Positions 1 to 8,311 of a stretch of DNA of 64,000 bases are shown one piece after another. Under the pieces are notes generated by a model. That model worked only from the letters and a program-made list of their open reading frames with translations, made no database searches and had not been told where the DNA came from. The stretch spans positions 146,517 to 210,516 of the forward strand of contig NZ_JADMKT010000074.1 of assembly GCF_016786255.1 (NCBI RefSeq), read 5' to 3'. Origin of the DNA: Robertkochia sediminum (GTDB lineage: Bacteria > Bacteroidota > Bacteroidia > Flavobacteriales > Flavobacteriaceae). Both the position numbers and the translations under genes were made by a program. Numbering within the stretch: the stretch's first letter is position 1; each line of letters begins with the position of its first letter.

Positions 1-1074
1 TATGCCCTGTGGCTCCCCTTTATGATCGCTTTTATTACTGTTTACCGAAAAGACTTTTTCAAACAAAAGGGACTTCCCTTTGCGGCGTTCCTGGTGCTTG
101 GCCTGATCGCAGGAGTAAGCTGGTTCGTTTATGTAAGGTTTGCCGATCCCGAAGCCTTCCTGGAGATCACCAGGGAAGAAACCGGCAACTGGTCAAGTTA
201 TAACGTTCGTCCGTTCTGGTATTACTGGAGCTTTTTTACCCAAAGCGGACTCTGGACCCTTCCGGCGTTTACCGCTTTGCTATACCCCTATTTAAAAAGC
301 AGGGTTTCCGATCTTAAGATGTACCGGTTCACCCTGATCTGGACCCTTGCCGCAGTAGTCTTGCTTTCGATCATTCCGGAAAAGAAATCACGCTACCTCC
401 TCCCTGTGCTTATTCCCTTGGCGATGAATACCGCCTTTTATGCCGAATACCTCGTTGCCTCTTTTAAGAGCATGACCAATTGGAAAGAAAAACTACCGGT
501 ATACCTCCATTTCGGACTACTGGCCCTCTTAGGCCTTGCTTTTCCCGTTGGAGGCTACCTCTTTTTAGGCGACAACCTCCAGGATCACCTCTTGTGGTTC
601 GCAGTTGCAGCCATAGTACTTTTTGGGCTGGGCGTAGCCTTTGTTTCAGCCATGGTCAACCGCGATTACGCTAAACTCTTTTACCTGAGCATCTTTTTGA
701 TCGTAGCCATTGTTAGTTTTGTCCTGCCACTTAGCAAAGCGCTCTATAAGAATCCGCAATTCAACAACATTGCTAACTACGCCGATAAGGAAGAAATTCG
801 CTACTCTTACGGGGAGCCTGCTCCCGAAATGGTTTGGCACCTCGGGCATGCTGCGCCGGACATCACCCATTTGGCCGATGACCAACCCCCTGAAGCCGAT
901 CAATTCACCATTCTGGTAACCCCATCTCTCGAAGCTGAATTTAAACGTATCTTTGCTCCTGATCATACCATCGAGTTACTGGAGACCTTTGATATAAATT
1001 ATACGGCGGCTCCGGAAACAAAAAATTATAAAGACCGTCTGGTAAGTCACTATTACCTGCTAAAAAAGAAATAA
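1..1074 (+). CDS. Glycosyltransferase family 39-like membrane protein, C-terminal part (5' truncated by window)
   Basis: The reading frame is open to the window edge upstream of the first Met at position 22, so this is the 3' part of a longer gene. The visible part has several hydrophobic segments, then a soluble tail of about 110 residues. This matches the C-terminal half of ArnT/PMT-type GT39 enzymes, which move sugars from polyprenyl-phosphate donors to lipid A or protein on the outer face of the inner membrane. The catalytic N-terminal loop lies outside the window, so acceptor and donor cannot be inferred. The next gene starts 4 bases after the stop, so the two are probably co-transcribed. 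Confidence 0.7.
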   Translation, partial: YALWLPFMIAFITVYRKDFFKQKGLPFAAFLVLGLIAGVSWFVYVRFADPEAFLEITREETGNWSSYNVRPFWYYWSFFTQSGLWTLPAFTALLYPYLKSRVSDLKMYRFTLIWTLAAVVLLSIIPEKKSRYLLPVLIPLAMNTAFYAEYLVASFKSMTNWKEKLPVYLHFGLLALLGLAFPVGGYLFLGDNLQDHLLWFAVAAIVLFGLGVAFVSAMVNRDYAKLFYLSIFLIVAIVSFVLPLSKALYKNPQFNNIANYADKEEIRYSYGEPAPEMVWHLGHAAPDITHLADDQPPEADQFTILVTPSLEAEFKRIFAPDHTIELLETFDINYTAAPETKNYKDRLVSHYYLLKKK

Positions 1075-1077
1075 ACC

Positions 1078-1740
1078 ATGCTTACAAAAATTGAAAAGGC
1101 TACTTACGTGATCCTCGCGGCATTCTTTGCTGTTAGCGTTTACTTCGGGATCACCGATGAAAAATTCTTCAACGATGTGATCACCACAGAAGACGGCGTA
1201 GTGGAATACGGTACTGCAGTATTCTTATTTTTGATCGCTGCACTCAGTGCTTATCGTCTTTATACATTGGGTAAGCACAAATCGTTTACCTGGAAACTGG
1301 GGGTACTTGCCTTTGTCCTGCTGTTCATTTTTGGTGCGGGAGAAGAGATCTCCTGGGGCCAGCGCATTTTCGGCATTGAATCAAGCGAGTATTTCCTTGA
1401 AAATAACGCCCAGAAAGAAACCAACCTCCACAACCTGGTTGTTGGAGGCAAGAAAGTAAATAAGGTGATCTTCAGCCAGCTTTTAATGGTGATCATGGTG
1501 ATCTACCTGATCGTGACTCCGATCCTGTACCGCAAAAAGCAGTGGGTCAGAGACCTAATGGATCGTTTTGCAGTACCCGTTGTTCAATGGCATCATACGA
1601 TAGCCTTCCTGGTTTGCACGGCTCTGGTAAGCATTATTCCTGCAGAAAGAAAATGGGAGATCTACGAACTTGCATTTGGAGTGATCTTCCTGCTCATCTT
1701 TTTAAATCCACTGAACAAAGCGATCTTTAAGCGATCTTAA
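1078..1740 (+). CDS. Polytopic membrane protein with GAGEEISWGQR motif, unknown function
   Basis: A 220-residue protein with about five or six hydrophobic segments. Its most distinctive feature is the polar motif GAGEEISWGQR at residues 86-96, at the end of a membrane helix. I have seen EEISWGQ-type motifs in uncharacterised bacterial membrane proteins, but I know of no established function. Two acidic residues plus W, Q and R at a membrane boundary suggest a catalytic or ion-binding site; this is inference. It follows the GT39 gene by 3 bases, so a role in the same glycan or lipid modification is possible. Its end overlaps the opposing PAP2 gene by 14 bases. Confidence 0.6.
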   Translation: MLTKIEKATYVILAAFFAVSVYFGITDEKFFNDVITTEDGVVEYGTAVFLFLIAALSAYRLYTLGKHKSFTWKLGVLAFVLLFIFGAGEEISWGQRIFGIESSEYFLENNAQKETNLHNLVVGGKKVNKVIFSQLLMVIMVIYLIVTPILYRKKQWVRDLMDRFAVPVVQWHHTIAFLVCTALVSIIPAERKWEIYELAFGVIFLLIFLNPLNKAIFKRS

Positions 1741-2299
1741 ACGCGCGGTTCGCCCTGGTGAATATTGCGTAGAAGATTCCGGCATTAAGCAAGCCGACAA
1801 GCATTCCCGTGAATACATCCAAAGGGAAATGCACCCCGATATACACCCTGCTGTAGGCGACCATAGAAGCCCAAAGAAATAAGAACACCGGTAGTGGCCT
1901 GAAGTATTTGCTGAATCCCATCACAAAAAACAAGGCCAGGGCAAAGCTGTTGGCGGCATGGGCCGAGAAGTAACCAAATTTTCCTCCGCAGCTGGCTTTT
2001 ACCAACCTGAACAGTCCTTCGAGCTCAGGGTCGTAGCAGGGCCTTAACCGTTCGAATCCATATTTAAAGGCATTGGCCAATTGATCGGTCGCAGTGATCA
2101 TCAAGGCTACCGATACCAATAACAAAAGAGCCTTTCGCCATCCGAGAAAATAAAAGGCCATGACCAAAAGGGCAGCATATAGCGGAATGGATGACCACTT
2201 ATCGGTGATGAACATCCAAAAGGCATCCCAGGAAGGGTTCCCCAGATTGTTCAAGGTTAAAAACAATTCTTTATCCCAGGATACAAGTTGCTCGAGCAT
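1727..2299 (-). CDS. PAP2-family membrane phosphatase
   Basis: A 190-residue, multi-helix protein carrying the three phosphatase signatures of the PAP2 superfamily: K79 with RP at 86-87, S112-A-H114, and SR at 150-151 followed by H157 and D161. These enzymes dephosphorylate lipid phosphates such as undecaprenyl diphosphate, phosphatidylglycerophosphate or lipid A, on the periplasmic face. The middle motif reads FSAHAAN rather than the textbook PSGH, but keeps the catalytic His. Convergence with a GT39/membrane protein pair fits a cell-envelope lipid substrate. The exact substrate cannot be told from sequence. Confidence 0.82.
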   Translation of the reverse strand: MLEQLVSWDKELFLTLNNLGNPSWDAFWMFITDKWSSIPLYAALLVMAFYFLGWRKALLLLVSVALMITATDQLANAFKYGFERLRPCYDPELEGLFRLVKASCGGKFGYFSAHAANSFALALFFVMGFSKYFRPLPVFLFLWASMVAYSRVYIGVHFPLDVFTGMLVGLLNAGIFYAIFTRANRAFKIA

Positions 2300-2335
2300 A
2301 ATGCAGTTGATCTGTAGTTTGCGGTAGGTCTGTGA

Positions 2336-2566
2336 TTAATCTTCCTCGTAGCGGCTAACCTCACGGTCGTAGAAATTAGTAGCCGCTTCAATGAGGCCAT
2401 TGATCTCTCCCGCCAGCTCCTTTTCATCTTCAGGGGAAAAGTCTTCAAGCCATTCCACCTCATCGTTTTCAAGGTTGATGATAAATCTCGGGTAATCGGT
2501 ATGAACGATAAAGATCGCATTGGGATGGTCTGTATTATCCCCGAGTAAAAATTTTGGAAGCTCCAT
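2336..2566 (-). CDS. Small acidic conserved-type protein, unknown function
   Basis: A 76-residue soluble acidic protein without signal peptide or membrane segment. The first half (MELPKFLLGDNTDHPNAIFI) is mixed and hydrophobic; the second half is rich in Glu and Asp. It starts 3 bases after the stop of the MATE gene on the same strand, so it should be translated from the MATE transcript. The sensible composition and tight spacing support a real gene. I do not recognise a named family. Confidence 0.65.
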   Translation of the reverse strand: MELPKFLLGDNTDHPNAIFIVHTDYPRFIINLENDEVEWLEDFSPEDEKELAGEINGLIEAATNFYDREVSRYEED

Positions 2567-2569
2567 ATC

Positions 2570-3964
2570 TTAATTGGTTTCACCTATCGCCACCTGTTCC
2601 CCGGCGATGAGTTTTTTGGTTAAATAATTAAATCTAAAATACAAAAATACCGCGGCAACGGTTAACCCGGATAACAATCCTATCCAGATACCGATATTCC
2701 CCAATCCGAAGTGAAGGCCCAGAAAATAAGATATCGGGAAGCCCACCACCCAATAAGCAATAAACGTGATCACCGTTGGGAGTTTAACGTCCTGGAGTCC
2801 GCGCAGGGCACCGAGAAAAACCACCTGGAATCCGTCTGATATCTGAAATATGGCTGCGATAAGAAGTAATTGAGACGCAATACTGATCACCTCGGAATTA
2901 TCGACAAGGTTGATCATATCATTCTGGTCCAGATACAGGGTGGGCAGCCAATCCCTGAACACCACAAATGAGGTCGCGAAAATGGTCATGATCAAAAACG
3001 TGAGGAAAAAGACCGAAAAGGCGATACGTCGCAATTCTGAAAAATCTTTAAGCCCCTTCTGGTTTCCCACCCTAACCATGGCAGCAACACTAAGCCCGAC
3101 GCCGACCATATAGGTCATACTGGAAAGGTTAAGCGCGATCTGATTCGCGGCCTGCGGATTCTTACCCAATACCCCACTGAGCCATACAGCTGCGGTGAAG
3201 ATCCCCACCTCGAAGAACATTTGCAAGGCTGAAGGAAAACCGAGATCGAAAACCTTTTTCACCATGGTTCTTTTTAGCTTAAAGAACTGAATATCTTCCA
3301 GGTATTTAGCGATACGCTTCCGGCTTTTGAGCAACCTCCATAGCAAGAGAACCAGGAGTACACGTGAAACCAAAGTACCGATCCCTGCCCCTATGATCCC
3401 GAGCTGGGGAAAGCCAAATTTCCCAAAGATCAGGAGGTAGTTCAAAACGATATTTACCACGTTGGCAACCACCGTTACGTACATGGGATATTTGGTCATG
3501 GACAAACCATCAGAGAACTGCTTAAGCGCCTGAAACATCACCAGGGGAACGAGAGAAAGTGCCACAATATCGAGGTAGGGCAAGGCCAGGGCAACCACCT
3601 CATCGGGCTGTTTCATGAGGTCCATCAAAGGCTTCCCTAAAAGCACTACCAGGAAAAGAGCGATCCCGATTATCGTAGAAAGCACAAGTCCGTGAGAAAA
3701 TGCCAGACGCCCCTTCTCCACATCACCGGAACCATCGGCTTCGGCAACCAGGGGGGTGATGGCAGTGGTAAAACCAATTCCCAGGGACATCGCGATAAAG
3801 ACAAAACTATTTCCCAGGGAAACTGCAGCCAGCTGGGCCGTACCCAATTGACCTACCATGACATTATCGGCAAAACCCACGAAGGTATGACCGAGCATCC
3901 CCAATATCACAGGAGCAGCCAGTCTTAGATTATACGCAAATTCCCGGGTGTAGTTCTTTAACAT
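2570..3964 (-). CDS. MATE-family multidrug/cation antiporter
   Basis: A 464-residue protein with about twelve membrane helices in two homologous halves, typical of MATE exporters that use Na+ or H+ gradients to expel cationic compounds. The N-terminus has the usual helix-1 pattern LAAPVILGMLGH and FADNVMVGQLG. The start is placed at ATG 3964 (MLKNYTREF). A longer frame begins with TTG at 3985, but that codon lies inside a TATCTTTG promoter box (3983-3990), so it cannot be translated from that promoter. The gene follows mazG by 40 bases but has its own promoter. The exported substrate is unknown. Confidence 0.88.
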   Translation of the reverse strand: MLKNYTREFAYNLRLAAPVILGMLGHTFVGFADNVMVGQLGTAQLAAVSLGNSFVFIAMSLGIGFTTAITPLVAEADGSGDVEKGRLAFSHGLVLSTIIGIALFLVVLLGKPLMDLMKQPDEVVALALPYLDIVALSLVPLVMFQALKQFSDGLSMTKYPMYVTVVANVVNIVLNYLLIFGKFGFPQLGIIGAGIGTLVSRVLLVLLLWRLLKSRKRIAKYLEDIQFFKLKRTMVKKVFDLGFPSALQMFFEVGIFTAAVWLSGVLGKNPQAANQIALNLSSMTYMVGVGLSVAAMVRVGNQKGLKDFSELRRIAFSVFFLTFLIMTIFATSFVVFRDWLPTLYLDQNDMINLVDNSEVISIASQLLLIAAIFQISDGFQVVFLGALRGLQDVKLPTVITFIAYWVVGFPISYFLGLHFGLGNIGIWIGLLSGLTVAAVFLYFRFNYLTKKLIAGEQVAIGETN

Positions 3965-3982
3965 AATTTGATGTTTGCCGGG

Positions 3983-3990
3983 CAAAGATA
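3983..3990 (-). promoter_or_regulatory. -7 box TATCTTTG for the MATE gene
   Basis: Exact match to the Bacteroidetes -7 consensus TAnnTTTG on the minus strand, 18 bases upstream of the chosen ATG. It rules out the longer TTG-started frame. No clear -33 TTG is visible. Confidence 0.6.
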
Positions 3991-4004
3991 CATCAAATTA
4001 CGCC

Positions 4005-4781
4005 TTATAGTTTCTTCGCCTCCTCCCAAAACACATCCATCTCGGCAAGCGTCATGTCTTTAAGCGCTTTCCCCATACCTGCAGCTTGTTCTTCGAGGTA
4101 AGTAAACCGCTTGATGAATTTCTTGTTGGTGCGTTCCAGGGCGTCTTCAGGATTCACCTTGAGGAAACGGGCGTAGTTGATCATAGAGAACATCACATCA
4201 CCAAATTCGGCCTCGATACGGTCCTGATCGCCGGTATCGACCTCATGCCTGAACTCGTCGAGCTCCTCCTGAAGTTTTTCCCATACCTGCTCAGGTTTTT
4301 CCCAGTCAAAGCCAACTCCGGCAACCTTATCCTGTATGCGACTCGCCTTTACCAGTGCGGGCAAGCTCTTTGGCACCCCTTCCAGAACGCTCTTTTTACC
4401 CTCCTTCAATTTCAGGTTTTCCCAATTGCGTTTTACTTCTTCCTCATCGGCAACATCCACATCGCCATAAATATGCGGATGACGATCGATAAGCTTATCG
4501 CAGATCCCATTGGCCACATCGGCAATATCAAAGTCATTGGTCTCACTTCCGATCCTGGAGTAAAAAACAATATGCAGCAACAGGTCTCCCAGCTCTTTTC
4601 TCACCTCATCAAGGTCATTATCGAGGATAGCATCCCCCAACTCATAGGTTTCCTCAATGGTAAGGTGTCGCAGCGATTGCAAGGTTTGCTTGCGATCCCA
4701 CGGACATTGTTCGCGGAGCTCATCCATAATGGTAAGTAAACGGTCGAATGCCTTTAGCTGTTGTTCTCTGCTGTTTTTCAT
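4005..4781 (-). CDS. mazG: Nucleoside triphosphate pyrophosphohydrolase MazG
   Basis: A 258-residue protein of normal full-length MazG size with two tandem MazG domains. The N-terminal domain has EETYE at 43-47 and a KELGDLLLH helix, giving the ExxE...ExxD metal-binding pattern. The C-terminal domain repeats it around EELDEF and EFGDVMF. MazG hydrolyses (d)NTPs to the monophosphate and pyrophosphate, cleaning nucleotide pools and moderating stress signalling. It starts 14 bases after the stop of the ATP-grasp gene and is probably co-transcribed with it. In related flavobacteria mazG often sits near def and DUF5606 (from memory), as here. Confidence 0.93.
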   Translation of the reverse strand: MKNSREQQLKAFDRLLTIMDELREQCPWDRKQTLQSLRHLTIEETYELGDAILDNDLDEVRKELGDLLLHIVFYSRIGSETNDFDIADVANGICDKLIDRHPHIYGDVDVADEEEVKRNWENLKLKEGKKSVLEGVPKSLPALVKASRIQDKVAGVGFDWEKPEQVWEKLQEELDEFRHEVDTGDQDRIEAEFGDVMFSMINYARFLKVNPEDALERTNKKFIKRFTYLEEQAAGMGKALKDMTLAEMDVFWEEAKKL

Positions 4782-4795
4782 AACTGAAATTGAAT

Positions 4796-5830
4796 TTAAA
4801 GGGCTTCCTTTTTATAACGTCTGTATTGCAAATAACGGGCTTTTGCTTCAGAAAAATCGGGAAAATCAAGGCCATTCTTCCGGTGCACCAGTGCGATCCC
4901 GGCCATAACTCCCCAAAGATGCGCCATCTCCTTCCAGGCCTTAAAAAGAGAATACCCGGGATGATAAACGTGGGTAGGCTCTGCTCCAACGCCATTCACC
5001 TCCAGCACCTTTACCTCCCCACCATGGATAAAATCATCAAGACTCCTGACCTTCATATCGAGACGACCAAAAAAGAATCCGGGAAGCATTTCGGTGATCT
5101 CCTGCATCCGGGCTTCGAGCTTAGGTCCTACCAGATGGGTACCATTGACGAACATGGTGCCCCGGTTGTGATTCCCCACTGGTTCCAGCAGCAGGCGTTC
5201 GCCATCCTGAAGCACCTCTTCCCACCGGTGCCCGAACTGCTCCTTAAGCCGTTGTCTTTGCAGGCGCCAGCGCGGATCGGCATCAATCAGCTCATGGAGG
5301 GTTTGACGACCATCACCCATGACCTCCATAAAAGCTTTCAGGGTAAGGGAAGGAACCACACCACGGCCGGCATTCGGATACCGGTACCAAAAAACGCCGA
5401 GCTCCTCCGGAAGGTCTATATATTCCTGTATCAGATAGGGTACAGTGATCTCAGTACTATGTGCAACAAAGTCACTGTGATCCTTGATCAAATTCACCTT
5501 TAATCCACGAAACCCGACATCGGGTTTAAGAATGAGGGGATAGGTCATTCCTTTTTCTGCAAGTCTGGACGCTAAAGCTTCAGGAGAGGTATCGGGGAGC
5601 CATAAGATCGTCTTTGGCCTGAGGGCTTCCGGCAGTTGTTTTAATTGCTCCGATTTTGGGTCGCTGAGAATAAATCCCTTCCCCATCCCCGGATTTACCT
5701 GGAGGAAGAAAAAGGGAGAACCTGCACGCAAGGAATACTCCAGGTGTTTGAACACCACAGGAACATAGAGCACCCACATGGGCCAATACTCCCAGGAACG
5801 CAGTCGGATGAGCCAATCAGGAGCCTTCAC
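4796..5830 (-). CDS. ATP-grasp domain protein (ligase-like), substrate unknown
   Basis: The body shows an ATP-grasp fold: a lysine in YPLILKPDVGFRG, a hinge-like LIQEYID, and metal-binding residues in FFGRLDMKVR and VLEVNGVGAEP. This is the logic of D-Ala-D-Ala ligase-type enzymes, which join a carboxylate to an amine using ATP. The start is taken as GTG 5830 (VKAPDWLIR), ten bases after the NRDE stop. A longer frame to 5899 would run 59 bases into the NRDE gene and adds unrelated residues. The N-terminal SWEYWPMWVLYVPVV stretch is a hydrophobic, possibly membrane-contacting helix. The cognate substrate is not evident. Confidence 0.75.
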   Translation of the reverse strand: MKAPDWLIRLRSWEYWPMWVLYVPVVFKHLEYSLRAGSPFFFLQVNPGMGKGFILSDPKSEQLKQLPEALRPKTILWLPDTSPEALASRLAEKGMTYPLILKPDVGFRGLKVNLIKDHSDFVAHSTEITVPYLIQEYIDLPEELGVFWYRYPNAGRGVVPSLTLKAFMEVMGDGRQTLHELIDADPRWRLQRQRLKEQFGHRWEEVLQDGERLLLEPVGNHNRGTMFVNGTHLVGPKLEARMQEITEMLPGFFFGRLDMKVRSLDDFIHGGEVKVLEVNGVGAEPTHVYHPGYSLFKAWKEMAHLWGVMAGIALVHRKNGLDFPDFSEAKARYLQYRRYKKEAL

Positions 5831-5840
5831 TACGCGAGAA

Positions 5841-6515
5841 TTAAAGGGTATTGAACAAATACGAAGGCTGAAGATACTGCATGGTACTACCATCCCCATG
5901 AGACACGACCTGGGTAATGCTTACCGTTCGCACTTCATTCCGCCTTAAGATAAAATCATTGGGGTGCTTTACCCCATGTAGCTTCAGCAGCTCGTCTGGA
6001 CCCGGTTGGGGATGCTCCTGCAAAAAAGCCTCAAATTTGCGCAGTTTCCCGGAATGGACCTCAGCAGAATACAAGGTGGCTGACGACCAAAGATGGGATC
6101 GCTCCTTACTCAAAAACTCCAACACCCTGCGTTTTCCATCCCAGCGGATCACTTGCAACAGCTCGTCGACAAGGATCAGGGTAAAGGGCTCGAAACCTTT
6201 AAGGTCTATGGTATCGTAGAAAGTCCTGAAATTTGTCGCTTCAAAAGCCAGCGGTATAAGTGCACCCCGGCTGTGGGTATAAGGAAGTACCCTGCGGTGC
6301 TTTTCAAATGCGCCGTTGAGCAGGCAGGCCGACCGACCGTCTTCCCCCGCAGCGATCCAGGTCCCTTTTTTTTCGAGATCTACAGGCGCCTTAAAAGGCA
6401 CCCCACCCGAAGGCGTCCACCATTCCGGGGTACCGGTTGCCCTTCCCGGAGCCTCGTCCCTGTTAGAGGTAAGCACATACCCCTGTTTATTGGCTATAAA
6501 ACTTACCGTACACAT
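5841..6515 (-). CDS. NRDE/TANGO2-family protein
   Basis: A 224-residue protein beginning MCTVSF, with the family signature SNRDE at residues 17-21. The conserved Cys at position 2 and the N-R-D-E motif define the NRDE (TANGO2) superfamily, thought to adopt an Ntn-hydrolase-like fold with Cys2 as candidate nucleophile. The cellular role is unsettled; eukaryotic TANGO2 has been linked to heme and lipid metabolism. It overlaps the end of the DinB-like gene by 13 bases and precedes the ATP-grasp gene by 10, so the three are likely translated from one message. Confidence 0.85.
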   Translation of the reverse strand: MCTVSFIANKQGYVLTSNRDEAPGRATGTPEWWTPSGGVPFKAPVDLEKKGTWIAAGEDGRSACLLNGAFEKHRRVLPYTHSRGALIPLAFEATNFRTFYDTIDLKGFEPFTLILVDELLQVIRWDGKRRVLEFLSKERSHLWSSATLYSAEVHSGKLRKFEAFLQEHPQPGPDELLKLHGVKHPNDFILRRNEVRTVSITQVVSHGDGSTMQYLQPSYLFNTL

Positions 6516-7021
6516 ACTCGTCCGGATCTTAAGGTGGAAGGAGCGACGCCAAAGCGCTCGGCTACTAAATGCTCCATACCCGTTGCTCTCAGGGCGATAC
6601 GGATCATGGCGAGGTGATGAATGGTATGCTCCAGATTGTATAGCAACTCCCTGAATAAACTACTATCTATAGCGATCAGCCCCTTTTTATCGCCTTCTTC
6701 CTCACCGGAAAGAAGTCGGACCGAAGCATTTACAGTGCAACTATTCACAAAATGAACCACCTCTTTAAGCGCGATCCCGGCAGCCAAAAGATCAGTCTCT
6801 GTAGCCACATCTCTTTTTCGGCGGTCATAGTTCACCATGCCATCGGCGCAGCCATCGCGGAGACACTGATAGAATTCGAGAATATGACGCACATGCATGC
6901 CTATGGATGAATTTCCGAGTACCGGCACCGGCGTTCCGTATCCCGGGGTATCGAGTTGTTGCAAAAGAGCATCCAGCATTTGGAGCTGAAAGCGGATCTG
7001 CCGGATCAAAGGAGGTGTCAT
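6503..7021 (-). CDS. DinB-like four-helix metalloprotein
   Basis: A 172-residue helical protein with histidines in DinB/YfiT-like positions: GMHVRHILEF near residue 45 and HTIHHLAMIR near residue 135. These are the expected ligands of a divalent metal in the DinB four-helix bundle; related enzymes are thiol transferases. With bshC in this genome, a bacillithiol-S-transferase-like role is attractive, but that is inference. It leads a tight run with NRDE and ATP-grasp genes and overlaps the NRDE gene by 13 bases. Confidence 0.72.
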   Translation of the reverse strand: MTPPLIRQIRFQLQMLDALLQQLDTPGYGTPVPVLGNSSIGMHVRHILEFYQCLRDGCADGMVNYDRRKRDVATETDLLAAGIALKEVVHFVNSCTVNASVRLLSGEEEGDKKGLIAIDSSLFRELLYNLEHTIHHLAMIRIALRATGMEHLVAERFGVAPSTLRSGRVCVR

Positions 7022-7081
7022 AAACGTATACTAATGGTTTTGGTTGGTCTGTACTGAAGTCTGAAAATTAAAGGAAAAAGA

Positions 7082-7106
7082 AAAGCCTTCCGAAAGGGAA
7101 GGCTTT
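7082..7106 (-). terminator. Rho-independent terminator after DUF5606 gene
   Basis: Perfect 10-bp stem (7082-7091 with 7097-7106) around a five-base loop. On the minus strand it is followed by a T-rich tail. It ends the def - DUF5606 unit. Confidence 0.8.
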
Positions 7107-7132
7107 AAAAAATTAACAAATGCTCTTAATAA

Positions 7133-7570
7133 CTATTCAGAAGCAGCAGCATTTTCAGATACTTCGGCCTCCTCTTCGTCAGCACTAAAGTCGGTAACTC
7201 CTTTTTCGTTGAGGAGATTATACCACTGCAATACCTTTTTGATATCGCTGGCGTATACACGATCCTCATCGTAATCCGGAAGCACTTCAAAAAAGTACTC
7301 TTCCAGTTTATCTTTACTTTCTTTGTGACTTACCGCAGTTTTACCACCGTTCTCTTTTTCGGCGATCTTACTGAACACCTCGCGTAAAGGCACCTCTTCG
7401 GTAAGGGTATAAATGGCTATCTCCGAAAGCAGGCTAACGTTATTTCTCAACCCTACAGAGATCTTTTTTCCATCGATCAATGACTCTGCCACAAAACCAG
7501 ATCTGGTCTGAGCTTTCAATTCGTATAATCCGGGCTTTCCCGAAATCGCTAAGATCTTATCTAACCCCAT
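7133..7570 (-). CDS. DUF5606 domain protein
   Basis: A 145-residue soluble protein starting MGLDKILAISGKPGLYEL, which I recognise as the Bacteroidetes-specific DUF5606 family. The function is unknown. The N-terminal half (1-50) looks like a small beta-rich domain, the middle is helical, and the tail is a low-complexity Glu/Ala run. It lies 58 bases downstream of def on the same strand and ends at a strong terminator, so it is the second gene of the def unit. The def linkage is, from memory, conserved in flavobacteria, hinting at a role near translation or protein maturation. Confidence 0.85.
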   Translation of the reverse strand: MGLDKILAISGKPGLYELKAQTRSGFVAESLIDGKKISVGLRNNVSLLSEIAIYTLTEEVPLREVFSKIAEKENGGKTAVSHKESKDKLEEYFFEVLPDYDEDRVYASDIKKVLQWYNLLNEKGVTDFSADEEEAEVSENAAASE

Positions 7571-7628
7571 AAGTTTTTATTTTTTTGCGGAAGCAAATAT
7601 CACTGCTTTCCTAGTTTTATCAAAAAGT

Positions 7629-8219
7629 TTACCTCGCTTTTTTCGCCAGTGGGAAACGCATCTTATAATCGGCTCTGACCTTACCTTTAGAAATATTGGC
7701 AAGTTTTCCTTTTAACAAACGCTTACGCAAACTGGAAAGTTTATCGGTAAAAAGTACGCCCTCGATATGATCGTACTCGTGCTGGATCACCCTGGCAGCG
7801 AGTCCGCTGAAGGTTTCTTCGTGACGCTTGAAGTTCTCGTCGTAATATTCAATGGTAACCGTTTCTTTACGGCTTACATCCTCTCTTACATCCGGAATAC
7901 TGAGGCATCCCTCATTAAAGCTCCACGGTTCACCGGTTTCTTCAAGGATACGGGCGTTGATGAATACCTTTTTAAAATCCTTGAGCACAGCCTGCTCTTC
8001 GGCGTCCAGCTCTTCGTCGTCTGCAAAAGGAGTGGCATCGATAATGAACAAACGAATAGGCAGCCCGATCTGAGGTGCGGCTAAACCAACCCCCTGGGCG
8101 TTGTACATGGTCTCGAACATATTGGAGAGAAGGCCTTTCAGGTCGCGGTATTCGGCATCGATATCCGTTCCTTTCTTACGAAGCACCGGGTCTCCATAGG
8201 CAACAATAGGTAATATCAT
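7629..8219 (-). CDS. def: Peptide deformylase
   Basis: A 196-residue iron/zinc peptidase that removes the N-formyl group from new proteins. All three motifs are intact: GVGLAAPQIG (43-52), EGCLS (103-107, metal-binding Cys) and HEYDH (147-151, two metal-binding His and catalytic Glu). The start is ATG 8219 (MILPIVAYGD). The frame can be extended to a TTG at 8246, but that codon lies in or next to promoter boxes at 8244-8259. An acidic insert around residues 66-76 (DDEELDAEEQ) is longer than in many homologues. First gene of the def - DUF5606 unit. Confidence 0.95.
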   Translation of the reverse strand: MILPIVAYGDPVLRKKGTDIDAEYRDLKGLLSNMFETMYNAQGVGLAAPQIGLPIRLFIIDATPFADDEELDAEEQAVLKDFKKVFINARILEETGEPWSFNEGCLSIPDVREDVSRKETVTIEYYDENFKRHEETFSGLAARVIQHEYDHIEGVLFTDKLSSLRKRLLKGKLANISKGKVRADYKMRFPLAKKAR

Positions 8220-8243
8220 AATTGCTGTACTTTTATAGGGCAG

Positions 8244-8259
8244 CAAAAATACAAAGATA
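8244..8259 (-). promoter_or_regulatory. Two abutting -7 boxes for def
   Basis: On the minus strand TATCTTTG (8252-8259) is followed directly by TATTTTTG (8244-8251). Both match TAnnTTTG. Either would give a leader of roughly 15-30 bases before the def ATG. Confidence 0.55.
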
Positions 8260-8311
8260 TTCCCTAATACTTACCAGGGTTTTACAAAGCTTATCTTAAA
8301 AATTGGAAGGT

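Noticed and set aside
4790-5503. 237-codon plus-strand frame opposite the ATP-grasp gene.
   Set aside because: The ATP-grasp protein shows clear catalytic motifs on the other strand; this frame has no recognisable features.
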